Below, piece after piece: positions 8,900 to 16,828 of a DNA stretch of 64,000 nt (position 1 is its first letter; each line of letters starts with the position of its first letter). The position numbers and the translations under genes are program-made. The notes under the pieces were generated by a model. That model saw only the letters and a list, made by a program, of their open reading frames with translations. It made no database searches and was not told the DNA's origin. This DNA comes from Rhizobium lentis (GTDB lineage: Bacteria > Pseudomonadota > Alphaproteobacteria > Rhizobiales > Rhizobiaceae): positions 4,365,001 to 4,429,000 of the forward strand of contig NZ_CP071454.1 in the NCBI RefSeq assembly GCF_017352135.1. The letters run 5' to 3'.

Positions 8900-9856
8900 A
8901 TGGACCCTTTGACAGTCACGCTCGGAGATCAGATCGCGGCGCCGCGCGGCGAAATACCAGTCGGAACCAGCATGCAGTCGAACCAGTGGGCAATCAGCGC
9001 AAACGAGTCGTACGTCCTTGTGATGCAGACTGACGGAAACTTGGTGCTGTACCAAGTCGCAGGGCCGCCACCTGTAGCTAATTCAAGCTTCCAGGGTTTT
9101 CCGTACTGGGCGTCGGGAACAAGTCTTGGCGTAGCCGCTCGCTTCGAAGTGCAGACCGACGGCAACCTGGTCATTTATGACGGTTCAGATCTGTTATGGG
9201 CTTCCAACACAAACAACGCCTCACCGGGTTATCTGACAGTCCAGGTCGACGCCAACCTGGTCTTCTACGACACTTCGGGCGCGGCGTTCTGGGCGACGAA
9301 CACGGCTGTCGATATTCCGGCGTTGATGCCAAGGCTGGAGAATGGGGCAACCGGCCGATTCGATTTCTTCAACGTCTCCGCATGGCACAGCCTCAATAAT
9401 GAAGGCGACAATGGCGCCACCCCGACGGTCACCATGAACTCGAGCACCCTACTGGTTCAGGGCGGCTTCCAGTGGGATCACTTTCCGATCGGATCAGGCG
9501 AAGGCTCCATCAGCATCGAAGTCGCGCTGTCAGGTCCCCTCACATGCGTGGTGACGGCATCGGTCATTGGCGCGCCTTTCTCGGAAATCGGTTTCTCAGC
9601 GTCGGGCACCTGGCAGGCGACATTCGGAGACGAACCGGTGCTGACCTGCAGCCTCGACAACGGCTGGTGGGTGAAAATTACCAATTTCAAGGGCGGCGGA
9701 AGCTGGTATCCGGGCGTCGAGATCGATTTCTCGGATAACCAAAGCCTCTGCTTCGAGAACATGTCGAGCGACACCGCTTCGGTCGGCGTCGCAGCCGTGG
9801 CACGCCAGTTGGGCCCGAGACCGAAGGAATCCCGGATGGAGGCACGCAATGGCTGA
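8900..9856 (+). CDS. Bulb-type mannose-binding lectin domain protein
   Basis: The N-terminal half of this 318-residue protein is a GNA-type (bulb, B-type) lectin domain. All three subdomains carry an intact mannose-binding motif QxDxNxVxY: QTDGNLVLY (43-51), QTDGNLVIY (85-93) and QVDANLVFY (115-123). The second half (about 150-300) is beta-rich and aromatic (GTWQATFGDEP, NGWWVKITNFKGGGSWYPGV) and I do not recognise it. There is no signal peptide or membrane segment. The start ATG has AGGAGG eight bases upstream. The gene ends inside the start of the next frame (8-bp overlap at 9849-9856), suggesting coupling to the hydrolase. It lies between inverted IS ends, so it was probably acquired. Lectin-like bacteriocins use the same fold but with two lectin domains; that role is only a possibility here. 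Confidence 0.87.
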   Translation: MDPLTVTLGDQIAAPRGEIPVGTSMQSNQWAISANESYVLVMQTDGNLVLYQVAGPPPVANSSFQGFPYWASGTSLGVAARFEVQTDGNLVIYDGSDLLWASNTNNASPGYLTVQVDANLVFYDTSGAAFWATNTAVDIPALMPRLENGATGRFDFFNVSAWHSLNNEGDNGATPTVTMNSSTLLVQGGFQWDHFPIGSGEGSISIEVALSGPLTCVVTASVIGAPFSEIGFSASGTWQATFGDEPVLTCSLDNGWWVKITNFKGGGSWYPGVEIDFSDNQSLCFENMSSDTASVGVAAVARQLGPRPKESRMEARNG

Positions 9857-10140
9857 CACCCCCGGACACACAAGAGCGGCATTCGAACGAGTGCGAACGA
9901 TTCGCTCGCGAATGCATGAGTTCGCTGATCCCAGCATTCTGCATGGCGGTGTGTTTCGCTGGCCACTGATGCGCCGGCCCGACGTGGAATCGATGCTCGA
10001 CGGCGTACAGAGGGACCCAGTTGAACCCCGGCATTGGCGGTGGCTCTACTCCGAATTGCATCGCGGCGCCATTGCGGGTGCGCCAGTGCCTTCGCCGGCG
10101 GAGATCGAGGCGCGCCGCGCGCCACCGCGCGTGCGGTCTC
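9849..10140 (+). other. Upstream reading frame, probable N-terminal part of the frameshifted hydrolase gene
   Basis: An ATG at 9849 overlaps the lectin stop and opens a frame whose first 95 or so residues look genuinely coding (a helical segment with HTRAAFERVRTIRSRMHEF and HWRWLYSELHRGAIAGAPVP). From about 10100 the coding signal moves to the next frame (+1), which continues as the hydrolase. The switch lies in a GC-alternating tract (10108-10130). Either the gene was broken by a one-base insertion, or there is a sequencing error, or two overlapping proteins are made. No ribosome binding site precedes the ATG at 10141, which favours one original gene. Confidence 0.55.
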
Positions 10141-11859
10141 ATGCCGGTGGCGATAGCAAATATTCGCTACGGAACGCCGTGCCAAGCTTTCGCCGACGAA
10201 CTGTCGCGCTTTGTGCGTGCAGGCGGCTCGTTGCCGACACCTGCACCGGGATCGCTCGAGGACAAGGCGGCATTCTTCGCCGCACCGCTGTGCAAGCAGG
10301 AATACCACATCCTTCGACTGCTCCCCGAACGCCACGACGGACTACAGATGCGCTACGTAGTGCCAAGCGATCTCGTGATTGACAATACAGGTCTAACGCC
10401 GCGGGAGTTCGAAATCGATTTCGATGACGGTACCGGCTATCGCAATGTGAAGCTCGACGAGCCCGTGGATGTTATGTATCCGAGCGCCGGTCACCGGTGC
10501 ATTCGTGTGCGACTGGCCGGAGCCGGTCGCCATGCCACTGGCTGTCGGCTCACCATTGCCAAGCAAAGTGCACCGATACCGGACGAGACGTGGTCGCTTT
10601 ATTCACCGATCACGTTCCAGGGTGTAACTGCGACCGGCTATGCATACGTGTTTTACGGCAGCGGCAACACGACACTGACAAATCCGCTGCTGATGGCCGA
10701 GGGTTTCCCCGGCGGCTATTCGATCAACACGTTGTGGAATATCTTCAACGAGCAGAACCTGGCCCAGGATCTGCTCGCACAGGGATACGATCTGGTACTG
10801 ATCGGCTTCGACGACGGCATGACGTATGTCGAGGCCAATGCGGGCGTTGTAATGGCAGCGGTTCAGTATGCGATCAACATGACCTCGTCCGACACCGAGC
10901 TCGTCGTCGGCGGCGCCAGCATGGGCGGCCTCGTGGCCCGCTACGCACTCGCCTACATGGAGACCAACAACATTCCGCACCAGACCAGCTATTACGTTTC
11001 GTATGACACGCCGCACCTGGGTGCATCCGTGCCCGTCGGCGTGCAGGGCTTCATCCAGATTGTCTGGCTCTATACACAGGATCCATCGGTGGAGGCGCCG
11101 GCGGCGCTGCTGAACAGCAACGCTGCCCAGGAAATGTTGATCTACTGGGTCAATGGGACGACCTACACCGACATCACCACAGGCGTCTCTCCGCTGCGCG
11201 CCAACCTGTCGAACAATCTGTCGGCGAACGGCAATTTTCCCAAGCGGCCGACATTGCTCGGCGTTTCAAACGGCGCGACCGACGGCTCGCTGAACGGGAC
11301 GCCGGCTTCCGATTACGTGCTCTCGGCCGAAGGCGGGATAGTGGCCAGTTTGGCCCTGTATGTGATGACGTCACCAGGGCTCACCGCCACCGTGTACGAT
11401 GATGAAGGAAACAAGACCACGTTCCCCAATGCTGTGTGCCAGCTCAAGCTCGAATTTCCCGGCGGCGGAGGTACCTTCGTCACTGTTTGTGGCGAGGGTC
11501 AGCAAACACCCGAGTACGAATCGGCGCCGGGTGGAACGGACACGTTCTTCAGCACCCTCGGCTACGAGCTCGACAACGGCGGTTATCCTTCGACAATCAA
11601 TTACGACTCGGCTTGTTTCGTGCCGACCATCAGCGCGCTGTCCCTGAGTTCGCTCGACGTGTACAGCAACGACGACCTGATCGGCAGCGTCGGCGATGCG
11701 ACGTCGGATCTGACTGCCTGGATCGGCAGCAACAACGACAAGCACGTCACGATCACCGCACAGACCGCGGCCTGGCTGCTGCAGCAACTACCGTCAAAGG
11801 GGTCTCTGCGGGCAACAACAGCACCGCCGACGACTCGCCGCGTCGAGCAGTTCGGCTGA
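10141..11859 (+). CDS. Lipase-like alpha/beta hydrolase (5' part probably frameshifted)
   Basis: The 572 residues from the ATG at 10141 contain a beta-rich N-terminal region (about 70-145, IDFDDGTGYRNVKLDEPVDV), then an alpha/beta hydrolase domain: a strand MAEGFPGGYS, the helix-rich NLAQDLLAQGYDLVLIGFDD, and the nucleophile elbow GGASMGGLVARYAL with S260 as likely catalytic serine. The motif YDTPHLGAS at about 288-296 is seen in PGAP1-like and lipase-type esterases. The C-terminal third is variable. There is no signal peptide. Coding signal upstream lies in another frame back to 9849, so the true gene probably started there and is broken. It follows the lectin gene and shares the IS-bounded island, so substrate targeting by the lectin is a reasonable guess but unproven. 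Confidence 0.72.
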   Translation: MPVAIANIRYGTPCQAFADELSRFVRAGGSLPTPAPGSLEDKAAFFAAPLCKQEYHILRLLPERHDGLQMRYVVPSDLVIDNTGLTPREFEIDFDDGTGYRNVKLDEPVDVMYPSAGHRCIRVRLAGAGRHATGCRLTIAKQSAPIPDETWSLYSPITFQGVTATGYAYVFYGSGNTTLTNPLLMAEGFPGGYSINTLWNIFNEQNLAQDLLAQGYDLVLIGFDDGMTYVEANAGVVMAAVQYAINMTSSDTELVVGGASMGGLVARYALAYMETNNIPHQTSYYVSYDTPHLGASVPVGVQGFIQIVWLYTQDPSVEAPAALLNSNAAQEMLIYWVNGTTYTDITTGVSPLRANLSNNLSANGNFPKRPTLLGVSNGATDGSLNGTPASDYVLSAEGGIVASLALYVMTSPGLTATVYDDEGNKTTFPNAVCQLKLEFPGGGGTFVTVCGEGQQTPEYESAPGGTDTFFSTLGYELDNGGYPSTINYDSACFVPTISALSLSSLDVYSNDDLIGSVGDATSDLTAWIGSNNDKHVTITAQTAAWLLQQLPSKGSLRATTAPPTTRRVEQFG

Positions 11860-12050
11860 GCCGCAGCCGCGCGTCAATATATGGGTTCGGCCGGCAAATT
11901 ACCAATTTTGCCAGATCGGCGACGGGGACAGCGCTGAGACAGGCCAAGACCGCGCGAAACGCACCCCTGGCATGGCTGAAATCCCCAAGTCTCGAAGGAG
12001 ACGGCAGGACGACAGCCGTCACACGCACCATCCGCCAACCTGAACCGATC

Positions 12051-12217
12051 GCAAAGCATAACGACGTGCCATTCGGTCGGCGCCTGCTGATTCGCCGACA
12101 CCTCAAGAATCACATCTCTGGCGATTGGGGAATCTGCAGGCTTTCGTGAGCTCCGCGGCCCATCGACTGGCCGCCGGCACTGTGCGTCACCTCATAGATC
12201 GCAACTGATCACAGGCC
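12051..12217 (-). repeat. Right copy of the inverted repeat bounding the lectin/hydrolase island
   Basis: Read on the minus strand this begins with GGCCTGTGATCAGTTGCGATC (12217 downward) and stays similar to 8195-8358 until about 12051. The homology then stops; no transposase sequence is visible on this side. The 190 bp between the hydrolase stop and this repeat hold no recognised gene. The outer tip lies about 80 bp upstream of the aroG leader peptide start at 12299. Confidence 0.9.
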
Positions 12218-12298
12218 TTAGCGACCTGCCCGCGAACTCCTGATTTCCGACCGCAAATATTGCGTGACAATGGATGGCCGCGACGCTACATACGCTTG

Positions 12299-12373
12299 AT
12301 GTCGACGACTTCAATCTACGCCTCGCGATTTTATTGCTACCGCTGCTCCCAGCGGATGCGGGTCTATGCGTAA
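12299..12373 (+). CDS. Aromatic leader peptide of the DAHP synthase attenuator
   Basis: A 24-codon frame encodes MSTTSIYASRFYCYRCSQRM plus RVYA and stops with TAA. Five of 24 codons specify aromatic residues (Tyr 7, Phe 11, Tyr 12, Tyr 14, Tyr 23), far above background, and they lie just before or within a hairpin. It precedes an intrinsic terminator and the class I DAHP synthase gene, the usual layout of a translation-coupled attenuator. The frame is too short for routine gene finding. Function is inferred from architecture. Confidence 0.75.
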   Translation: MSTTSIYASRFYCYRCSQRMRVYA

Positions 12374-12430
12374 CTGAAGTCGACGCGACGACAACCCGAA
12401 CAGCCGCTAGTCTACCTGGCGGCTTTTTTA
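12340..12430 (+). promoter_or_regulatory. Transcription attenuator upstream of class I DAHP synthase
   Basis: Three mutually exclusive pairings are visible. Hairpin 1 is CCGCTG (12340-12345) with CAGCGG (12350-12355). The terminator is AGCCGCTAG (12402-12410) with CTGGCGGCT (12416-12424), followed by a T run. The antiterminator pairs AGCGG (12351-12355) with CCGCT (12404-12408) and CGGGT (12359-12363) with ACCCG (12394-12398). A ribosome stalled at the Tyr codons around 12332-12340 would cover the 5' arm of hairpin 1 and free the antiterminator strand. Confidence 0.75.
12402..12430 (+). terminator. Intrinsic terminator in the aroG leader
   Basis: A 9-bp stem (one G-T pair) with a five-base loop TCTAC is followed by six T residues. 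It ends 33 bp before the DAHP synthase start, inside its leader rather than after a gene, which marks it as a regulatory terminator. Confidence 0.85.
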
Positions 12431-12463
12431 TTCCGCACGGTATGACCAAACAGGAGCCATGCC

Positions 12464-13528
12464 GTGTCTGATACCATTGATGATCTGCGAATCCGCGAGA
12501 TCACGCCGCTCACCAAACCTGCCGATGTCATTGCGGAAATTCATCGCGACGCTGTCGTCACCGAGACCGTGACCAGCAATCGTGATGCGATCCATAAAAT
12601 TCTTCAGGGCGAAGACGATCGCCTGATCGTGGTTATCGGCCCCTGCTCCATCCACGACCCGATTGCCGCGCGGGACTATGCAGCCCGGCTGGAGGAACAG
12701 CGACGCCGTTTCATCGACGATCTTGAGATCGTCATGCGCGTCTATTTCGAAAAGCCCCGCACGACCGTCGGCTGGAAGGGCCTGATAAACGACCCGCATC
12801 TCGACGGCAGCTACCGCATCGAGGAAGGGCTGAGAATTGCCAGGCGCCTGCTGCTCGACATCAATGCCATGGGTCTTCCGGCCGGCGTCGAATTCCTCGA
12901 TACTATTACGCCGCAATACATCGCCGATCTCGTCAGCTGGGGCGCGATTGGCGCGCGTACGACCGAAAGCCAGATCCACCGCCAGCTCGCCTCCGGTCTC
13001 TCCTGCCCGATCGGCTTCAAGAACGGCACCGATGGCGGCGCGCGGGTCGCACTCGACGCCATCGCCGCCGCGTCGCAGCCGCATCATTTCCCGGCCGTCA
13101 CCAAGGACGGACAGGCCGCTATCGCCTCGACAACGGGCAATGAGGACTGCCACGTCATTCTGCGCGGCGGAAAACAGCCGAACTTTGAAGCAACCGACGT
13201 CGCGGCCGTTGCCGCCGAAGCCGTCAAGCTCGGCTTGACCCCGCGTATCCTGATCGACGCCAGCCATGCCAACAGTGGCAAGGATCCGATGAACCAACCA
13301 CGCGTCGTCAGATCCGTCGCCTCGCAGCTTGCCGCCGGAAACCAGCATATCAAGGGCATGATGATCGAAAGCAATCTCGTCACCGGCCGCCAGGATCTCG
13401 TTCCCGGCAAGCCGCTGGTCTACGGCCAATCCATCACCGACGGCTGCATTGGCTGGGACATGTCGGTGACAGCGCTGGAAGATCTGGCGAGAGCCGCTGG
13501 CGCGCGGCGCAAAGCGGCAGCGGCTTAG
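12464..13528 (+). CDS. aroG: Class I 3-deoxy-7-phosphoheptulonate synthase (DAHP synthase)
   Basis: This 354-residue enzyme joins phosphoenolpyruvate and erythrose 4-phosphate in the first step of the shikimate pathway. Type I-alpha features are clear: VIGPCSIHDPIAARDYAARL, MRVYFEKPRTTVGWKGLIND, GARTTESQIHRQLASGL, and the metal-site DASHANSGKDP. The length matches E. coli AroF/G/H (about 350). The N-terminal extension before IGPCS is the region that forms the aromatic feedback site in that subtype. It follows a Tyr/Phe leader-peptide attenuator, so transcription is probably cut when charged aromatic tRNA is abundant. A second, unrelated class II DAHP synthase lies at 28072-29445. The stop codon overlaps by four bases the end of the convergent TolB-like gene. 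Confidence 0.93.
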   Translation: MSDTIDDLRIREITPLTKPADVIAEIHRDAVVTETVTSNRDAIHKILQGEDDRLIVVIGPCSIHDPIAARDYAARLEEQRRRFIDDLEIVMRVYFEKPRTTVGWKGLINDPHLDGSYRIEEGLRIARRLLLDINAMGLPAGVEFLDTITPQYIADLVSWGAIGARTTESQIHRQLASGLSCPIGFKNGTDGGARVALDAIAAASQPHHFPAVTKDGQAAIASTTGNEDCHVILRGGKQPNFEATDVAAVAAEAVKLGLTPRILIDASHANSGKDPMNQPRVVRSVASQLAAGNQHIKGMMIESNLVTGRQDLVPGKPLVYGQSITDGCIGWDMSVTALEDLARAAGARRKAAAA

Positions 13529-14352
13529 CCGGCCGGGAAATAGCGCACATAGGCGAATTCTCCGCCATCAGGAGACCAGCAGGGCACGTTGATCGTGCCC
13601 TGCCCGCCGAAAAGCTCGAACAACGTCTTGAGGTTGCCGCCATCCATGTCCATCAAACGCAGCCGCACGTCGAGATCGCGGGGATGATCGAAAACCGAGG
13701 GGTCATAGGACAGGATCAGCACCTTGTCACTCCTCGGTGACGGGTGGGCAAACCAGTTGCCCTGATTGTCCGACGTTACCTGCTCGAGGCCGGTGCCATC
13801 GGGATGGATGCGCCAGATCTGCATCAACCCGGTGCGGCTGGAATTGAAATAGATCCATTGCCCGTCGGCGGAATAATCCGGTCCGTCGTTGCGTCCCTCG
13901 CCATGCGTCAGCCGCGTCTCGGCGCCGCCATCGACGGAAATCGTATAGATGTCGAAGAGGTCTTCACGAATGCCGCAATAGGCAAGTTGACGCCCGTCCG
14001 GCGACCAGCCGTGCCAGTAGGACGGTTGGTTTTCGGTAACGAGGCGCGGCGTGCCGCCTTCGATCGGCAGGGTATAGATCGCCGACTTGCCGAATTCCGT
14101 CTTGTCGGAAATAACGATCTGAGTACCGTCCGGCGAAATGCCGTGGTCGTTGTTGCAGTTGACGGCAAAGCCGGTGTCGACCCTCACCAATTCGCCGCCG
14201 TCGAGCGGCAGTCGATAGAGCAGCCCGTCACCGTTCAACAGCAGGTAGGAACCGTCCGGCGAGAAATTCGGCGCCTCCACCAGCTTGTCGGTCTGCCAGA
14301 CCTCGCGAGCCCTGCCCGTCCCGACATTATAGATCTCGACCGAGCTGCGCAT
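13525..14352 (-). CDS. TolB-like beta-propeller protein
   Basis: The 275-residue protein is built from at least five repeats of the PD40/TolB type, each marked by SPDG or a close variant (NFSPDGSYLLLNG, GISPDGTQIVISD, GWSPDGRQLAYCG, DYSADGQWIYFNS, CWSPDGGEFAYVR). There is no signal peptide, so unlike true TolB it should remain in the cytoplasm. Proteins of this kind in rhizobia are often annotated as biopolymer transporter TolB-like, without a shown role. It is convergent with the DAHP synthase and shares its strand with NAD synthetase, 60 bp upstream. Confidence 0.8.
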   Translation of the reverse strand: MRSSVEIYNVGTGRAREVWQTDKLVEAPNFSPDGSYLLLNGDGLLYRLPLDGGELVRVDTGFAVNCNNDHGISPDGTQIVISDKTEFGKSAIYTLPIEGGTPRLVTENQPSYWHGWSPDGRQLAYCGIREDLFDIYTISVDGGAETRLTHGEGRNDGPDYSADGQWIYFNSSRTGLMQIWRIHPDGTGLEQVTSDNQGNWFAHPSPRSDKVLILSYDPSVFDHPRDLDVRLRLMDMDGGNLKTLFELFGGQGTINVPCWSPDGGEFAYVRYFPAG

Positions 14353-14412
14353 GTTTCCTCCGTGATACCCGATCGCGCCAACGGTCCGATCGCATCGGCA
14401 ATTTCGATGCCA

Positions 14413-16092
14413 TCAGCGATCCCGGAACCGGTTGGTGATCGGATAACGCCGGTCGCGGCCGAAATTCTTCTTGGTGATCTTCACGCCGGGCGCCGACTGC
14501 CGGCGCTTGTATTCGGCGAGATAGAGCAGGTGCTCGACGCGGTGAACGGTCGCGACGTCATGACCGCGCGCAACGATCTCCTCGACCGCCATCTCCTTCT
14601 CGACCAGGCATTCGAGAATATCGTCGAGGACGGGATAGGGCGGCAGCGAATCCTGGTCCTTCTGGTCCGGGCGAAGCTCGGCCGAGGGTGCCTTGTCGAT
14701 GATATTATGCGGGATCACCTCGCCCGACGGCCCGAGCGCAGTCGGCGGCACGTTTTCGTTGCGCCAGCGCGCCAGCGCATAGACTTGCATCTTGTAAAGA
14801 TCCTTGATCGGATTGAAGCCGCCATTCATGTCGCCATAGAGCGTGGCGTAGCCGACCGACATTTCCGACTTGTTGCCCGTCGTCACCACCATCGCGCCGA
14901 ATTTGTTGGAAATCGCCATGAGAATGACGCCGCGCGCGCGGCTTTGCAGGTTCTCCTCGGTAATTCCGTTCTCTGTGCCCTCGAAGAGATCGGACAGCGC
15001 ATTGCTGAAGCCGGTAACCGGCTGCTCGATCGGCACGATATCATAGCGGCAGCCGAGCGCTTTCGCGCAATCGGCCGCATCTTTCAGCGAATCCTCGGAC
15101 GTATAGCGGTAGGGCAGCATGACGGTGCGCACCCGCTCCTCGCCCAGCGCATCGACAGCGATGGCCGCGCAGATCGCCGAGTCAATGCCGCCGGAAAGGC
15201 CGAGCACGACGGTCTTGAAGCCGTTCTTGTTGACGTAATCGCGAAAACCGAGCAGGCAGGCGCGGTAATCAGCCTCCTCACCCTCGGGAATACGTGCCAC
15301 CGGCCCTTCGGCGCAGTGCCAGCCGGCATCACCGCGCTTCCACGTCGTCACTGCAAGAGCCGTTTCGAACTCGCTCATCTGAAAGGCAAGCGACTTGTCG
15401 GCGTTGAATGCGAAACTCGCGCCATCGAAGACGAGCTCGTCCTGGCCGCCGAGCTGGGCGGCGTAGATCAGCGGCAAGCCGGTCTCGATCACCTGCTTCA
15501 GCACCACCTGATGGCGGATATCGACCTTACCGCGATAATAGGGCGAACCATTCGGCGACAGCAGGATCTCGGCCCCGCTTTCGGCCAGCGTCTCGCAGAC
15601 GCCGAGATCACCCCAGATATCTTCGCAGATCGGAATGCCGAGCCTGATGCCACGAAAATTCACCGGCCCAGGCATGGCACCCTGATGAAAGACGCGCTTC
15701 TCGTCGAACTCACCGTAATTCGGCAGATCGACCTTGTCGCGCACCGCGATCACCTTGCCGCCGTCGAGCACGGCGACGGAATTATAACGCCCCGTCTCGT
15801 CCTGCCTGGGGAATCCGATGACGACGCCCGGCCCGCCATCGGCGGTGTCGGCTGCAAGACTTTCGACCGCCTTCCAGCAGGCGCGGATGAAGGCCGGCTT
15901 CAGCACCAGATCCTCCGGCGGGTAACCGGAGATGAAAAGCTCGGTCAGGACGAGCAGATGCGCGCCTTCCCGACCCGCATCGGCGCGGGCTTCCCGCGCC
16001 TTGGCAAGATTGCCGGCGACATCGCCGACCGTCGGATTGAGCTGGCCGATAGCGATGCGAAAGATATCGGAGAGAGCGTTTTCCTGTGTCAT
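14413..16092 (-). CDS. nadE: Glutamine-dependent NAD+ synthetase
   Basis: The 559-residue two-domain enzyme makes NAD+ from deamido-NAD+ using glutamine-derived ammonia. The N-terminal nitrilase-type glutaminase holds the catalytic triad regions: Glu in LTELFISGYPPEDL, Lys in DKVDLPNYGEFDE, Cys in IPICEDIWGD. The C-terminal synthetase domain has the ATP-binding P-loop LGLSGGIDSAICAAIAVDA and the TTGNKSEMSVGYATLYGDMN segment. Length and domain order are as expected for the bacterial glutamine-dependent form. It is followed 60 bp later by the TolB-like gene on the same strand. The opposite strand carries a long open frame (13744-16260) that I judge to be a codon-bias shadow. Confidence 0.95.
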   Translation of the reverse strand: MTQENALSDIFRIAIGQLNPTVGDVAGNLAKAREARADAGREGAHLLVLTELFISGYPPEDLVLKPAFIRACWKAVESLAADTADGGPGVVIGFPRQDETGRYNSVAVLDGGKVIAVRDKVDLPNYGEFDEKRVFHQGAMPGPVNFRGIRLGIPICEDIWGDLGVCETLAESGAEILLSPNGSPYYRGKVDIRHQVVLKQVIETGLPLIYAAQLGGQDELVFDGASFAFNADKSLAFQMSEFETALAVTTWKRGDAGWHCAEGPVARIPEGEEADYRACLLGFRDYVNKNGFKTVVLGLSGGIDSAICAAIAVDALGEERVRTVMLPYRYTSEDSLKDAADCAKALGCRYDIVPIEQPVTGFSNALSDLFEGTENGITEENLQSRARGVILMAISNKFGAMVVTTGNKSEMSVGYATLYGDMNGGFNPIKDLYKMQVYALARWRNENVPPTALGPSGEVIPHNIIDKAPSAELRPDQKDQDSLPPYPVLDDILECLVEKEMAVEEIVARGHDVATVHRVEHLLYLAEYKRRQSAPGVKITKKNFGRDRRYPITNRFRDR

Positions 16093-16279
16093 GTCATTTG
16101 TTTAGCCTGCGGCTCCCGTTACCGCAACACGTTCGCGGCCAAAGGGTTGCATCGGGCGCACGAATTTTTTGTGAACAGAGCGCTGGGGGCTATGGCACCG
16201 ATGCATTGCAATTTGCCGGCGGAGCGGAATACTGACGCGCGAAAGCGTCAGCATCGATAACGGTCATCGGAAACAGGCC

Positions 16280-16810
16280 ATGAATAACTTCTCGACCTTC
16301 GTGCACCATCATTTTGACAAACCGACCGACGAACTCGGCGACACGGAAAAGCGCGTGCTGGCGAAAGCGCACGAGCGCAAGATCATCTCGACCGACGTCA
16401 ACGCCGCCTTTTCTGCCGAGGCCTCGTTTGGAGAACGTATCGCCGACAGCATCGCCCGTGTCGGCGGTTCATGGTCCTTCATCCTCGGCTTCCTGGCCTT
16501 CCTCGTCGTCTGGACGGTGGTCAACACCATCGTCATGGCGAGCGGCGCCTTCGACCCCTACCCCTTCGTTTTTCTCAACCTCATCCTGTCGATGCTCGCC
16601 GCCATTCAGGCGCCGATCATCATGATGTCGCAGAACCGCCAGGCCGAGCGCGACCGCTTCGAGGCCGCCAAGGATTACGAAGTCAATCTCAAGGCCGAGC
16701 TCGAAGTGCTGTCGCTGCACCAGAAGATCGACATGAGCGTGCTGACCGAACTGACGGCGCTGCGCGAAGATGTAGCCCGTCTTAGCGCAGCGCTTGCAGC
16801 CAAGACCTGA
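16280..16810 (+). CDS. DUF1003 family inner-membrane protein
   Basis: The 176-residue protein matches the DUF1003 layout: a soluble N-terminal segment (DELGDTEKRVLAKAHERKII), two transmembrane helices (about 67-90, VGGSWSFILGFLAFLVVWTV, and about 100-118, FVFLNLILSMLAAIQAPIIM), the conserved MSQNRQAERDRFEAAKDYEV turn, and a helical cytoplasmic tail. DUF1003 proteins are widespread membrane proteins with no assigned activity. It is divergent from nadE and convergent with the GFA gene, so it is probably transcribed alone. Confidence 0.86.
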   Translation: MNNFSTFVHHHFDKPTDELGDTEKRVLAKAHERKIISTDVNAAFSAEASFGERIADSIARVGGSWSFILGFLAFLVVWTVVNTIVMASGAFDPYPFVFLNLILSMLAAIQAPIIMMSQNRQAERDRFEAAKDYEVNLKAELEVLSLHQKIDMSVLTELTALREDVARLSAALAAKT

Positions 16811-16828
16811 CGCGGCATACGCAATCAA

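Noticed and set aside
11874..12113. 79-residue minus-strand frame reading into the right inverted repeat
   Set aside because: Its start lies in the repeat shared with the left copy and the rest has no family resemblance.
13744..16260. 838-residue plus-strand open frame antisense to nadE and the TolB-like gene
   Set aside because: It mirrors two well-supported genes, is rich in R, D and V with no domain, and is a codon-bias shadow typical of high-GC DNA.
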